Of a DNA stretch of 64,000 nucleotides, positions 1-7,715 are shown piece after piece (position 1 is the stretch's first letter; every line of letters starts with the position of its first letter). Made by a program: the position numbers and the translations under genes. Source of the DNA: Bacteroidales bacterium (lineage in GTDB: Bacteria > Bacteroidota > Bacteroidia > Bacteroidales > UBA932); contig JAGBTG010000056.1 in the NCBI GenBank assembly GCA_017631435.1, forward strand, positions 169,220 to 233,219. The letters are read 5' to 3'. The notes under the pieces are model-generated. The model saw only the letters and a list, made by a program, of their open reading frames with translations. It did not search any database and was not told where the DNA came from.

Positions 1-80
1 GAAAAGATTCCCTGAAAATCACAGCATTTTCGGGAGAAATTCCCTGTCGGGAAGAAAATCTGGGAGAAATGGAGAAAAAA
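1..80. other. Upstream region with short hairpin and GGGAGAAA repeats
   Basis: No gene is seen here. Bases 11-19 pair with 26-34 (CCTGAAAAT with ATTTTCGGG, one T-G pair) to form a 9-bp hairpin with a six-base loop. It is followed by several copies of a GGGAgAAA-like word and one GTCGGGA heptamer at 46-52. There is no T run, so a terminator for a gene left of the window is not demonstrated. Confidence 0.4.
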
Positions 81-112
81 TTTGGTTAACTCCGCAATTA
101 TCACTACTTTCG
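81..112 (+). promoter_or_regulatory. rpsA promoter, Bacteroidota sigma-ABfr type
   Basis: TTTG at 81-84, a 20-bp spacer, and TACTTTCG at 105-112 match the Bacteroidota primary-sigma consensus (TTTG, about 19-21 bp, TAnnTTTG) with one mismatch. Transcription would begin near 117-120 and leave a leader of about 57 bases before the rpsA start codon. The leader is AT-rich and has no Shine-Dalgarno sequence, which is usual in this phylum. Confidence 0.7.
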
Positions 113-176
113 CGCGCTCAAAATTTTTTTGAGACTATACATATTGTTTAACCCACTAGTAGTTAATTAAATTAAA

Positions 177-2030
177 ATGAGTAACGAAACTAAAGTAACT
201 GTTGAGGAGGTAGAGGCTCCAGTAGCAGTTGAGACTAAAAAACGCAAAAGCAACGCATCTGTTGCTATTGACAAATTTGACTGGGATGCATTCGAGCAGG
301 ACACTGACTACGGTGTATCTAAAGAGGAAGTTGAGGCAAAATATGCAGAGACCCTTTCTTCAGTAATCGAGAACGAGGTTGTTGAGGGTACTGTAGTAGC
401 TGTAAACAAAAGAGAGGTTCTTGTTAACATTGGTTACAAGAGCGAGGGTATCATCGCTGTAAGTGAGTTCAGATACAATCCTGAGCTAGCAGTTGGTGAT
501 AAAGTAGAGGTATATGTAGAGAACGCTGAGGACAAAAAAGGTCAGCTAGTTCTTTCACACAAGAAAGCACGTTCACTTAGATCTTGGGATAGAGTTAACG
601 AGGCATTCGACAAAGATGAGATTGTTAAGGGTTACATCAAATGCCGTACTAAGGGCGGTATGATCGTAGACGTATTTGGAATTGAGGCATTCTTGCCAGG
701 TTCACAGATTGACGTTAAACCTATCCGCGACTACGATGTATTCGTTAACAAGACTATGGAGTTCAAGATTGTTAAAATCAATCATGAGTTCAGAAACGTT
801 GTTGTTTCACACAAAGCACTTATCGAGGCAGAGCTTGAGGCTCAGAAAGCTGATATCATCGGCAAACTTGAGAAAGGTCAGGTTCTTGAGGGTACAGTTA
901 AGAACATCACTTCTTACGGTGTATTCATCGACCTTGGTGGCGTAGACGGTCTAATCCACATCACTGACCTATCATGGGGCAGAATCAACCACCCAGAGGA
1001 GATCGTTGCTCTTGACCAGAAGATCAACGTTGTTATCCTAGATTTCGATGATACTAAGAAACGTATCGCTCTAGGTCTAAAACAGCTTAGCGCTCACCCT
1101 TGGGATGCTCTAGATGCAAACCTTCAGGTTGGTGACAAAGTTAAAGGTAAAGTAGTTGTTCTTGCTGATTACGGTGCATTCATCGAGATCCAGCCAGGTG
1201 TTGAGGGTCTTATCCACGTATCAGAGATGTCTTGGTCTTCTCACCTAAGAAGCGCTCAGGACTTCCTAAAAGTTGGTGACGAGGTTGAGGCTGCTATCCT
1301 AACTCTTGACAGAGAGGAGAGAAAGATGTCACTTGGTATCAAACAGCTTAAAGCTGATCCATGGGCTAACATCAGCGAGAAATACCCAGTAGCTTCTAAA
1401 CACAGCGCAGTTGTTAGAAACTTCACTAACTTTGGCGTATTCGTAGAGCTAGAGGAGGGTGTTGACGGTCTAGTACACATCAGCGACCTATCTTGGACTA
1501 AGAAAGTTAAACATCCATCAGAGTTCACTGCAATTGGTGAGAAACTTGAGGTTGTTGTTCTAGAGATCGACGCTGAGAACAGAAGACTAAGCCTAGGTCA
1601 CAAACAGCTAGAGGAGAACCCTTGGGATGTATTTGAGACTATCTACACTGTAGGTTCAGTTCACGAGGGTACTGTAGTTTCATTCAATGAGAAAGGTGCT
1701 GCTGTAGCTCTTGCTCACGGTATTGAGGGTTTTGCTCCTGCTAAAGCTCTTGTAAAAGAGGATGGCACTACTGCTAAAGCTGAGGAGAAACTTGAGTTCA
1801 AAGTAGTTGAGTTCAACAAGTCAAACAAAAAAATCGTTCTTTCACACTCAAGAATCGCTGAGGATGTAAAGAAAGAGGTTGAGGCTAAAGAGAACAAAGA
1901 GAAGGCTGCTGAGGCTGAGTCAACTCAGAAAGCTGTGAAGAAAATCAAAGCTAACATTGAGAAAACTACTCTTGGTGACATTGATGCTCTTGCAGCTCTA
2001 AAAAGCGAGATGGAGAAATCTTCAAAATAA
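177..2030 (+). CDS. rpsA: 30S ribosomal protein S1
   Basis: S1 binds mRNA on the 30S subunit and helps initiation of leaders that lack a Shine-Dalgarno site. The 617-residue protein has six S1/OB-fold repeats at roughly 62-130, 145-213, 234-302, 319-388, 406-475 and 491-560. Repeats three to five carry the clearest core (GVFIDLGGVDGLIH, GAFIEI, GVFVEL), and each ends in a D/EMSW or DLSW motif. The last 50 residues are Lys/Glu-rich. Length and repeat number fit Bacteroidota S1. Codon use is strongly biased: Glu is almost always GAG, Leu is CTT or CTA, and Val and Ala mostly end in T or A, as expected for a very highly expressed gene. The ATG at 177 follows the leader directly. rnz starts four bases after the stop and may be co-transcribed. 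Confidence 0.98.
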   Translation: MSNETKVTVEEVEAPVAVETKKRKSNASVAIDKFDWDAFEQDTDYGVSKEEVEAKYAETLSSVIENEVVEGTVVAVNKREVLVNIGYKSEGIIAVSEFRYNPELAVGDKVEVYVENAEDKKGQLVLSHKKARSLRSWDRVNEAFDKDEIVKGYIKCRTKGGMIVDVFGIEAFLPGSQIDVKPIRDYDVFVNKTMEFKIVKINHEFRNVVVSHKALIEAELEAQKADIIGKLEKGQVLEGTVKNITSYGVFIDLGGVDGLIHITDLSWGRINHPEEIVALDQKINVVILDFDDTKKRIALGLKQLSAHPWDALDANLQVGDKVKGKVVVLADYGAFIEIQPGVEGLIHVSEMSWSSHLRSAQDFLKVGDEVEAAILTLDREERKMSLGIKQLKADPWANISEKYPVASKHSAVVRNFTNFGVFVELEEGVDGLVHISDLSWTKKVKHPSEFTAIGEKLEVVVLEIDAENRRLSLGHKQLEENPWDVFETIYTVGSVHEGTVVSFNEKGAAVALAHGIEGFAPAKALVKEDGTTAKAEEKLEFKVVEFNKSNKKIVLSHSRIAEDVKKEVEAKENKEKAAEAESTQKAVKKIKANIEKTTLGDIDALAALKSEMEKSSK

Positions 2031-2033
2031 TTG

Positions 2034-2993
2034 ATGGAATTTTCATTTCTGACAATGGGGACGGCTTCGGCCCACCCCACTGCCAACCGATACCCAAGCG
2101 CTCACGTCCTAACGGTTCGTGAGCGTTTGTTCTTAATAGACTGCGGAGAGGGAACGCAGATGCAATTGCGTAAGTACGGGGTATCGTTTGCCAAAATAGA
2201 CAACATATTCATTTCCCACCTGCACGGAGACCATGTATTTGGCCTCTTTGGCCTGCTTTCTACCATCTCATTGGGCGGCAGAACAGCAGATCTGCATATC
2301 TATGCCCCGGGAGGATTCTCCAAAATGCTCGATTTCTTTATGGAGCAGTTTGGGGAAGGATTGTCATACAAAATTGAATTCCACCCAATCAAATGCACTG
2401 AGCCTGTTTTGGTATTTGATTCCCGACAGGTTGAAGTCTATGCATTCCCTCTTGTGCACCGTGTGGAGACATATGGATACCTCTTTAAGGAAAAGATGCC
2501 GCAGCGCAATGTGCACAAACACCTTATTGAGGCCCACAACCTTTCTTTATATGAGATAGCCCGTCTTAAAGAGGGGAGTGACATAATAAGGAAAGATACC
2601 TTTACAGATGACGACGGTTCGGAGGTTGAGTATGACCAGGTTCTGAAGAATGAAGACCTAACATATCTTCCTTACCAGCCACGTTCATTTGCCTATTGTA
2701 CAGACACAAAGCCGTTCAAGCGCCTTTCAAACTGGATTAAGGGAGTTGACATGATTTATCATGATTCTACCTATACTTCAGAGTTTGAAGACCTGGCAAA
2801 AAAACGTTTCCATTCAACTTCTAAGGGCGCCGCTTGTTGTGCTAAAGAAGCAGAAGCGGGAAAACTGATTCTTGGACATTTCTCAAAGAGATACAAATCT
2901 TTGGACCAGATGTTGCAGGAAGCACAGGAGGTTTTCCCAAACACTCTTCTTGCCAATGAAGGAACAAAATTTGAAGTTGAACTGAAGAAATAA
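2034..2993 (+). CDS. rnz: Ribonuclease Z (tRNA 3'-end endonuclease)
   Basis: A metallo-beta-lactamase-fold endonuclease that trims the 3' trailer of tRNA precursors. The protein is 319 residues. The N-terminus MEFSFLTMGTASA is followed by the substrate and metal motifs DCGEGTQMQL and SHLHGDHVFGLFGLL (the HxHxDH zinc site). Later come FAYCTDT, a DMIYHDSTY segment and a C-terminal LILGHFSKRY motif with the last metal-binding His. This is the short bacterial RNase Z form. The ATG at 2034 is chosen over the TTG at 2031, which directly abuts the rpsA stop. The gene follows rpsA with almost no gap and is followed seven bases later by a protease gene, so the three may form one transcript. Confidence 0.93.
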   Translation: MEFSFLTMGTASAHPTANRYPSAHVLTVRERLFLIDCGEGTQMQLRKYGVSFAKIDNIFISHLHGDHVFGLFGLLSTISLGGRTADLHIYAPGGFSKMLDFFMEQFGEGLSYKIEFHPIKCTEPVLVFDSRQVEVYAFPLVHRVETYGYLFKEKMPQRNVHKHLIEAHNLSLYEIARLKEGSDIIRKDTFTDDDGSEVEYDQVLKNEDLTYLPYQPRSFAYCTDTKPFKRLSNWIKGVDMIYHDSTYTSEFEDLAKKRFHSTSKGAACCAKEAEAGKLILGHFSKRYKSLDQMLQEAQEVFPNTLLANEGTKFEVELKK

Positions 2994-3000
2994 ATATACT

Positions 3001-4584
3001 ATGCTACGCAAATCTACATCAAGCCTGTTGCTTGCCGTTTCTTTCTGCATGATATCTGTTTTGGCTGTAGCCCAGAAACAGAACAACCTTAACATGCAGG
3101 CCAACAAATTGGGTCAGACACTTTACTATATTCAGAAAATGTATCTTGATACGGCCAATATTGAGACACTTGCCAATAAGGCCCTTGCAGCAATGGTAAC
3201 AGAACTTGATCCTCACTCTTCCTACATAACAAAAGAGGATATCAAGGCTATGGATGAACCTCTTGTTGGAAATTTTGACGGAATAGGTGTAGAATTTGCG
3301 CTTATAAATGATACTCTTACCATTAACGCTACTATCCCTGGAGGACCTGCAGAGAAGGTGGGTGTTAGGGCCGGCGACAAGATAGTTTCAGTTGATGATG
3401 AGACCATTGCGGGCACTTCCCTTACAATAGAGAGGGTGCACAAATATCTCCGTGGACCAAAAGGGACAAAAGTTAAAGTTGGCGTAGTCCGTAAAGGTGA
3501 GCCACAGGTTCTTGAATTTGTAATTACCAGAGACAAGATTCCGTTGAACAGCATTGATTCCTATTATGAGATTAAGGACGGGATTGTATATATCAGACTC
3601 ACCAGGTTTGCCGCTACATCCTATGATGAACTTCTTAAAGCATTGCAGAGTGTGGCAGTAGAGCCCAAAGGTATTGTCCTTGACTTGAGGGGCAACTCAG
3701 GAGGATATCTTGTAACCGCAATCCAGATTGCAAATGAATTCCTTCAGAAAGGAGATCTTATTGTATACACAGAAGGCAGGGCAATGCCAAGGATGGAGGA
3801 GTATGCAGACGGCAAGGGAATCCTTCAGAATATCCCAGTAGCAATCCTGATTGATGAAAGTTCTGCATCAGCCAGTGAAATTGTCTCAGGAGCAATCCAG
3901 GACCAGGACCGTGGAGTTATTATTGGCCGCAGATCTTTTGGCAAAGGCCTGGTTCAAAGACAGGTTTCTCTTCCCGACGGATCGGCGTTGCGCCTTACCG
4001 TAGCCCGATACCACACCCCAAGCGGCAGGGTAATCCAGAGCCCGTACGAGGAAGGCAAGAAAGATGAATACTACATGCAGGTAGTAGAGAGATATGCCAG
4101 AGGCGAAAACTTCAACAGGGACAGCATACACCTTGCAGATTCATCTGCCGTTTTCAGAACTCTGAAGCAGGGCAGGGCAGTTTACGGCGGAGGCGGTATC
4201 ATGCCCGATATCTTTATCCCTCAGGATACCACATTCTATACTCCATTCTATGGCGAAATCCTTAGAAAAGGTTTGCTGACCGATTACATGAACCAGTATT
4301 CAGATACCCACAGGGCATCCTTACTTAAGAAATATCCTAAAGTAGATCAGTTTGTTAAGAAATACAATGTCTCAGACGAAGATATTGTTGCATTCCTTGC
4401 TTATTGCGCCCAGAAAGGTGTTACACCTGCCGAAGGTGATATGCAAATTTCCGGCGGGCAAATAAGGAAGTACTTTAAAGCATTGATCATCCGCTCAATA
4501 TACGATTTCAACAGTTTCATTGAGTTCATCAATCAGGATGATAAGGATATCTTAAAGGCTGTTGAAGTCCTTTCCAGGAAGTAA
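3001..4584 (+). CDS. S41 family C-terminal processing peptidase
   Basis: A periplasmic serine protease of the tail-specific/CtpA type. The 527-residue precursor begins with a signal peptide (MLRKSTSSLLLAVSFCMISVLAVAQ). It has an N-terminal helical region, a PDZ domain at about 85-180 (GIGVEFALI and GPAEKVGVRAGDKIV) and an S41 catalytic core. The core holds the nucleophile Ser in DESSASASEIVSGA and the general-base Lys in RSFGKGLVQ, the Ser-Lys dyad of this family. The C-terminal 130 residues resemble the usual Bacteroidota extension. In this phylum such proteases are common in multiple copies and substrates are rarely known. It is the last gene before a tandem repeat array, with no clear terminator at its end. 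Confidence 0.92.
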   Translation: MLRKSTSSLLLAVSFCMISVLAVAQKQNNLNMQANKLGQTLYYIQKMYLDTANIETLANKALAAMVTELDPHSSYITKEDIKAMDEPLVGNFDGIGVEFALINDTLTINATIPGGPAEKVGVRAGDKIVSVDDETIAGTSLTIERVHKYLRGPKGTKVKVGVVRKGEPQVLEFVITRDKIPLNSIDSYYEIKDGIVYIRLTRFAATSYDELLKALQSVAVEPKGIVLDLRGNSGGYLVTAIQIANEFLQKGDLIVYTEGRAMPRMEEYADGKGILQNIPVAILIDESSASASEIVSGAIQDQDRGVIIGRRSFGKGLVQRQVSLPDGSALRLTVARYHTPSGRVIQSPYEEGKKDEYYMQVVERYARGENFNRDSIHLADSSAVFRTLKQGRAVYGGGGIMPDIFIPQDTTFYTPFYGEILRKGLLTDYMNQYSDTHRASLLKKYPKVDQFVKKYNVSDEDIVAFLAYCAQKGVTPAEGDMQISGGQIRKYFKALIIRSIYDFNSFIEFINQDDKDILKAVEVLSRK

Positions 4585-4608
4585 TTTCCCCTCCCTGTGT
4601 ATGAGTAT

Positions 4609-4859
4609 TCTCCCGGTTTTGTGAGGCTTTACAGGACATTTTCCCTGTGCGGCTGAAGTTTCTCCCGGAATTGCTGTTGTTTCCGGGACATTTTCTCTCT
4701 GCGGCCGTGGTTTCTCCTGGTTTTGCTGTTGTTTTCGGGACATTTTCTCTCTGTGGCCGTGGTTTCTCCAGGTTTTGCTGTTGTTTCCGGGACATTTTCC
4801 CTCTGTGGCTGAAGTTTCTCCCGGAATTGCTGTTGTTTCCGGGACATTTTCCCTGTGCC
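4609..4859. repeat. Tandem array, 52-bp period, five copies
   Basis: Units start at 4609, 4661, 4713, 4765 and 4817, exactly 52 bp apart; the last is truncated at 4859. Each unit has a TCTCCCGG or TCTCCTGG start, then TTGCTGTTGTTT, then CCGGGACATTTTC, then a CTGTGG-like end. The first unit is the most diverged. A period of 52 is not a multiple of three, so one reading frame cannot run through the repeat. I treat it as non-coding. It begins 25 bp after the protease stop codon and could lie in that gene's 3' untranslated region. A single diverged copy lies at 37044-37090. Confidence 0.85.
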
Positions 4860-5063
4860 GGAGTATTTTGTCCACGATATGCCGCCAAAACATGGATGTT
4901 TTGCTGCACTGGAGTATTTTGTCCACGAAATGCCGCCCAATCATGGATGTTTTCCATCGCCGGAGTATTTTGTCCACGAAATGCCATCAAAACAAGGATG
5001 TTTTGCTGCGCCGGAGTATTTTGTCCACGAAATACTGCCCAAACATGGATGTTTTGCTGCGCC
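4860..5063. repeat. Tandem array, 51-bp period, four copies
   Basis: Units start at 4860, 4911, 4962 and 5013 with GGAGTATTTTGTCCACGA followed by a variable central part and GGATGTTTTGCTGC. A fifth, broken unit starts at 5064. The array joins the 52-bp array without a gap, and the junction shares the word TTTTCCCTGTGC with the first array. The period is a multiple of three, and one frame reads as a 17-residue repeat (core EYFVHEMP). Substitutions between copies hit all codon positions, however, and that frame continues into the antisense of the SRP RNA, so I do not call a gene. Bases 5070-5112 hold nothing else recognisable. Confidence 0.85.
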
Positions 5064-5112
5064 AGAGCGGAGCGGGGATAGGAACGGAGGGGAAGAGTTG
5101 ATGTACGGGCAC

Positions 5113-5220
5113 AAAAAAAGGGTAAGCTTGATATATCGCACCGCTACAACCGCATACCCTTGCTACCTTCCGGTCCTGGGGGAATTTTGCAGGAGCTGGT
5201 CGTATATGACTTACCCGGGC
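5113..5220 (-). ncRNA. ffs: Signal recognition particle RNA, small bacterial type
   Basis: Read on the minus strand, the ends GGGTAAG and CTTACCC pair to close the molecule. The conserved domain IV core CAGGACCGGAAGGTAGCA lies in the middle, matching the Ffh-binding loop of bacterial SRP RNA. A run of seven T follows the closing helix at 5113-5119 and gives intrinsic termination. A good promoter lies immediately upstream. The RNA pairs with Ffh protein to target membrane proteins during translation. It is encoded between the tandem arrays and cdd. End positions are accurate to a few bases. Confidence 0.9.
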
Positions 5221-5221
5221 A

Positions 5222-5252
5222 CAAAGGTAGAAAAATTTTTATAATCCCCAAA
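5222..5252 (-). promoter_or_regulatory. Promoter of the SRP RNA gene
   Basis: On the minus strand TTTG (5252-5249), a 19-bp spacer and TACCTTTG (5229-5222) match the Bacteroidota promoter consensus exactly. The predicted start is at about 5216-5219, which agrees with the 5' end of the SRP RNA helix. The -33 box lies a few bases beyond the cdd stop codon. Confidence 0.8.
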
Positions 5253-5258
5253 CTTTAT

Positions 5259-5732
5259 TTAGAAACTGCTGAAAGAGAACGGCAGCAGAGCATCTATGGA
5301 TTCCATTACCTGAATCTTGCCGGCTGAACCAATGATTACGGCTATTGGAGCACCTGCCCTTTTCTGGCTCTCTACCATTACCTGAATGCATGCTGCACAA
5401 GGGTATGTTAGAGTGGAGGTCAAAATGCCATTCTGGCTCCCCACAATTGCAATTGCCTTTACCGGAGAAGATGGATAGTTGTGGTGTGCTGCAAACAGGG
5501 CAACCCTTTCTGCACAAAGTCCGGATGGCGATGCTGCATTTTCCTGGTTTGATCCGGTTACAATTTCGCCGTTGCCCATAAGTACTGCTGCACCAACATT
5601 GAATCCCGAATATGGTGCATATGAAGATTTTGTGGCTTCAATTGCCTTTTCAAGGAGGATTCTGTAATTGTGGGGAAGATCACTTGCAGAATTGTATTCC
5701 TTGTAGCTGATGTTGATATCTTTTTCTTCCAT
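5259..5732 (-). CDS. cdd: Cytidine deaminase
   Basis: This enzyme hydrolytically deaminates cytidine and deoxycytidine to uridine and deoxyuridine in pyrimidine salvage. The 157-residue protein has the zinc motifs CAE at 73-75 (with the catalytic Glu) and PCAAC at 111-115. The substrate segment YSGFNVGAAV lies at 41-50. A small tetrameric-type cytidine deaminase is typically 130-150 residues, so the length fits. The start at 5732 (MEEKDINISY) lies about 18 bases downstream of a TATCTTTG -7 box. The gene ends just before the SRP RNA promoter and is divergent from the glucosaminidase gene. Confidence 0.93.
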   Translation of the reverse strand: MEEKDINISYKEYNSASDLPHNYRILLEKAIEATKSSYAPYSGFNVGAAVLMGNGEIVTGSNQENAASPSGLCAERVALFAAHHNYPSSPVKAIAIVGSQNGILTSTLTYPCAACIQVMVESQKRAGAPIAVIIGSAGKIQVMESIDALLPFSFSSF

Positions 5733-5750
5733 AGAGCAACGGTTTTACTG

Positions 5751-5777
5751 CAAAGATACATTTTATTGTTACCTTTG
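5751..5777. promoter_or_regulatory. Divergent promoters for cdd and the glucosaminidase gene
   Basis: The minus-strand box TATCTTTG (5758-5751) serves cdd. The plus-strand box TACCTTTG (5770-5777) ends four bases before the ATG at 5782, so the plus transcript probably has almost no leader. Upstream -33 boxes are weak on both strands. Confidence 0.55.
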
Positions 5778-5781
5778 TTTC

Positions 5782-6699
5782 ATGAGTTACAGAAAATTTT
5801 CTTTGCTGCTGCTTTTCATTATTGCAGCTTTTACACTGGGGGCACAGAATCTTACCAGGGAGCAATATATTAAAAAATACAAGGATATTGCCATCAGGCA
5901 AATGTACAGGCACAACATTCCTGCAAGTATTATTCTAGCACAGGCATGTCTTGAATCATCCGACGGAAATTCCACTTTGGCAAAGAAGGCCAACAACCAT
6001 TTTGGTATAAAGTGCCATGACGGATGGAAAGGAAAGAAGATCAGGCACGATGATGATGCAAAAAGGGAGTGTTTCAGAAAATACAAGAATGCAGAGGATT
6101 CATTTAATGACCATTCCAATTTCCTCTGTTCCCGTACACGTTACGCTTCGCTGTTTGACCTTCCTTTAACTGATTACAAGGCGTGGGCTCACGGCCTTAA
6201 GGCTGCCGGTTATGCTACAAATCCAAAGTATGCACAGTTGCTTATCAATATTATTGAGGAGTATGAACTGTACAAATACGATTCAAAACAGAAATATTCA
6301 GAGAAATATAGCAGCAATTTTGCACAGCGCCGTGCAGAAAGGTTGAAGAGTAGGATGGAGAGGTTGAACCGTAAGGCTGCAAAAGCAGCTCTAAGGGCAA
6401 ATAAAGCCAGTTACAAGTATTATAAGTTTACAGGTTTTACAGAGCTGCAGGATGCTCTTGCACCGGAGCATGAGGTTGTTGCCCCGCAGCAGTCAGTTGA
6501 AGGGAATAAGGTACAAAAACAGCCTGAAAATCCTCAGCACAAGCAACAGCAGGATAATGCATATTACCTTGTGAGAAAGGGGGATACCCTGTATTCAATT
6601 GCAAGGAAGCATGGCCTTTCCGTAGCAGAAATCCAGAGGCTCAATCCCGGCATTAATGCAAATGATCTGAAAATAGGTACCCGCCTGAAACTTAAATAA
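5782..6699 (+). CDS. Secreted glucosaminidase (GH73-type) with C-terminal LysM
   Basis: Predicted peptidoglycan N-acetylglucosaminidase acting outside the inner membrane. From the ATG at 5782 the protein is 305 residues and starts with a signal peptide (MSYRKFSLLLLFIIAAFTLGAQ). A GH73/FlgJ-like domain covers about 25-170. It holds the catalytic Glu in ILAQACLESSDGNS, followed by NNHFGIKCHDGWKG and a DHSNFL motif. A Lys/Arg/Ala-rich linker follows, then a LysM domain at about 258-303 (YYLVRKGDTLYSIARKHGL), which binds glycan. A longer reading frame opens at 5710, but those extra residues do not form a signal sequence and the -7 box lies inside them, so 5782 is preferred. mltG follows with zero gap, giving a two-gene cell-wall unit. 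Confidence 0.9.
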   Translation: MSYRKFSLLLLFIIAAFTLGAQNLTREQYIKKYKDIAIRQMYRHNIPASIILAQACLESSDGNSTLAKKANNHFGIKCHDGWKGKKIRHDDDAKRECFRKYKNAEDSFNDHSNFLCSRTRYASLFDLPLTDYKAWAHGLKAAGYATNPKYAQLLINIIEEYELYKYDSKQKYSEKYSSNFAQRRAERLKSRMERLNRKAAKAALRANKASYKYYKFTGFTELQDALAPEHEVVAPQQSVEGNKVQKQPENPQHKQQQDNAYYLVRKGDTLYSIARKHGLSVAEIQRLNPGINANDLKIGTRLKLK

Positions 6700-7713
6700 A
6701 TGAAAAAGATAATTATAGGCTCAATTATTGGTGCCATTATAGGCGTTGCAGCAGTTGCAGTTCCAAGATACCTCAATGAGTACAGGAAGAGTGTTGCCAA
6801 CAAAACAACAGTCTATATTCCGCTGGAAAGCACTTATGGGCAGATGTTGGATTCCATTGCAACTGCAGTGGGAGACATGAAGTCATTCGGCAAGGTTGCC
6901 CAAAGGGCTTCGCTTGAAGAAAAGTTCAAACCCGGAAGGTACATTTTTACACCCGACAAAACCAACAAGGATATTGTAAGGACACTGGCTATGGGTTGGG
7001 AGAACCCTATGATGCTCACCCTCAGCGGCAATATCAGGGGATTGGAGAAACTGTCGGGATTACTTGGAAAGAAACTGGCTGCCGATTCTGCCGCATTTAT
7101 GGAGTATTTGTGCAGGGAGGATGTGTGGAAAGGTTGCGGGTTCAACAAGGAGAATTTTATGGGTATGTTCCTTCCAAATACTTATGAGGTTTATTGGACA
7201 ATCACCCCAGAAAAGTTTGTGGAGAGGATGAAGAAGGAGTATGAAAAGTTCTGGAATACAGAGAGAACCGCAAAAGCTGCCCAGATTGGCCTTACTCCGC
7301 AGGAGGTCTCTGTACTTGCTTCAATTGTATGTGAGGAGACCAATTATGGTCCTGAGATGCCAAGGGTTGCGGGAGTGTATATGAACAGGCTGAAGAGAGG
7401 GATGAAACTTGATGCAGACCCTACAGTAAAGTTTGCACTTGGAGACCCTACCATAAAGAGAATTCTTTTCAGGCATCTTAACGTAGATTCCCCTTACAAT
7501 ACTTATAAAAACATAGGACTTCCGCCGGGCCCTATAACCATTCCAAGCATTAAAGGAATTGAATCGGTACTTGGGTACGAGAAGCATAATTATTTGTATT
7601 TTTGTGCCAGCCCGTCAATGGACGGCACTCACAGGTTTGCCCGAACTCTTGTAGAGCACAACAGGAATGCCAGGGAGTATCAGGCTGTACTCAACAAAAT
7701 GAAAATTAGATAG
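6700..7713 (+). CDS. mltG: Endolytic murein transglycosylase MltG
   Basis: A membrane-anchored lytic transglycosylase that cuts nascent glycan strands and is thought to set their length. The 337-residue protein has one N-terminal transmembrane segment (residues 3-22) and a YceG domain. Key features are the LysM-like region at 35-110, FLPNTYEVYW, and the catalytic segment LASIVCEETNYGPEMPRVAGVY with its Glu. The family's YNTY..GLPPGPI motif is followed by a C-terminal HRFARTLVEHN. It begins immediately after the glucosaminidase stop codon, and mnmA follows two bases after its own stop, so the three are probably co-transcribed. Confidence 0.93.
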   Translation: MKKIIIGSIIGAIIGVAAVAVPRYLNEYRKSVANKTTVYIPLESTYGQMLDSIATAVGDMKSFGKVAQRASLEEKFKPGRYIFTPDKTNKDIVRTLAMGWENPMMLTLSGNIRGLEKLSGLLGKKLAADSAAFMEYLCREDVWKGCGFNKENFMGMFLPNTYEVYWTITPEKFVERMKKEYEKFWNTERTAKAAQIGLTPQEVSVLASIVCEETNYGPEMPRVAGVYMNRLKRGMKLDADPTVKFALGDPTIKRILFRHLNVDSPYNTYKNIGLPPGPITIPSIKGIESVLGYEKHNYLYFCASPSMDGTHRFARTLVEHNRNAREYQAVLNKMKIR

Positions 7714-7715
7714 AT

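Noticed and set aside
2031-2993. TTG at 2031 as rnz start
   Set aside because: An ATG follows one codon later and gives the family-typical N-terminus.
4609-5063. CRISPR array
   Set aside because: Repeats and intervening parts are similar between units; there are no unique spacers, no short direct repeat of 25-40 bp with constant length plus variable spacer, and no cas genes.
4529-5244. Long overlapping reading frames on both strands across the tandem repeats, including a 17-residue periodic protein
   Set aside because: The 52-bp period breaks the frame, substitutions affect all codon positions, the frames overlap each other on both strands, and one runs into the SRP RNA antisense.
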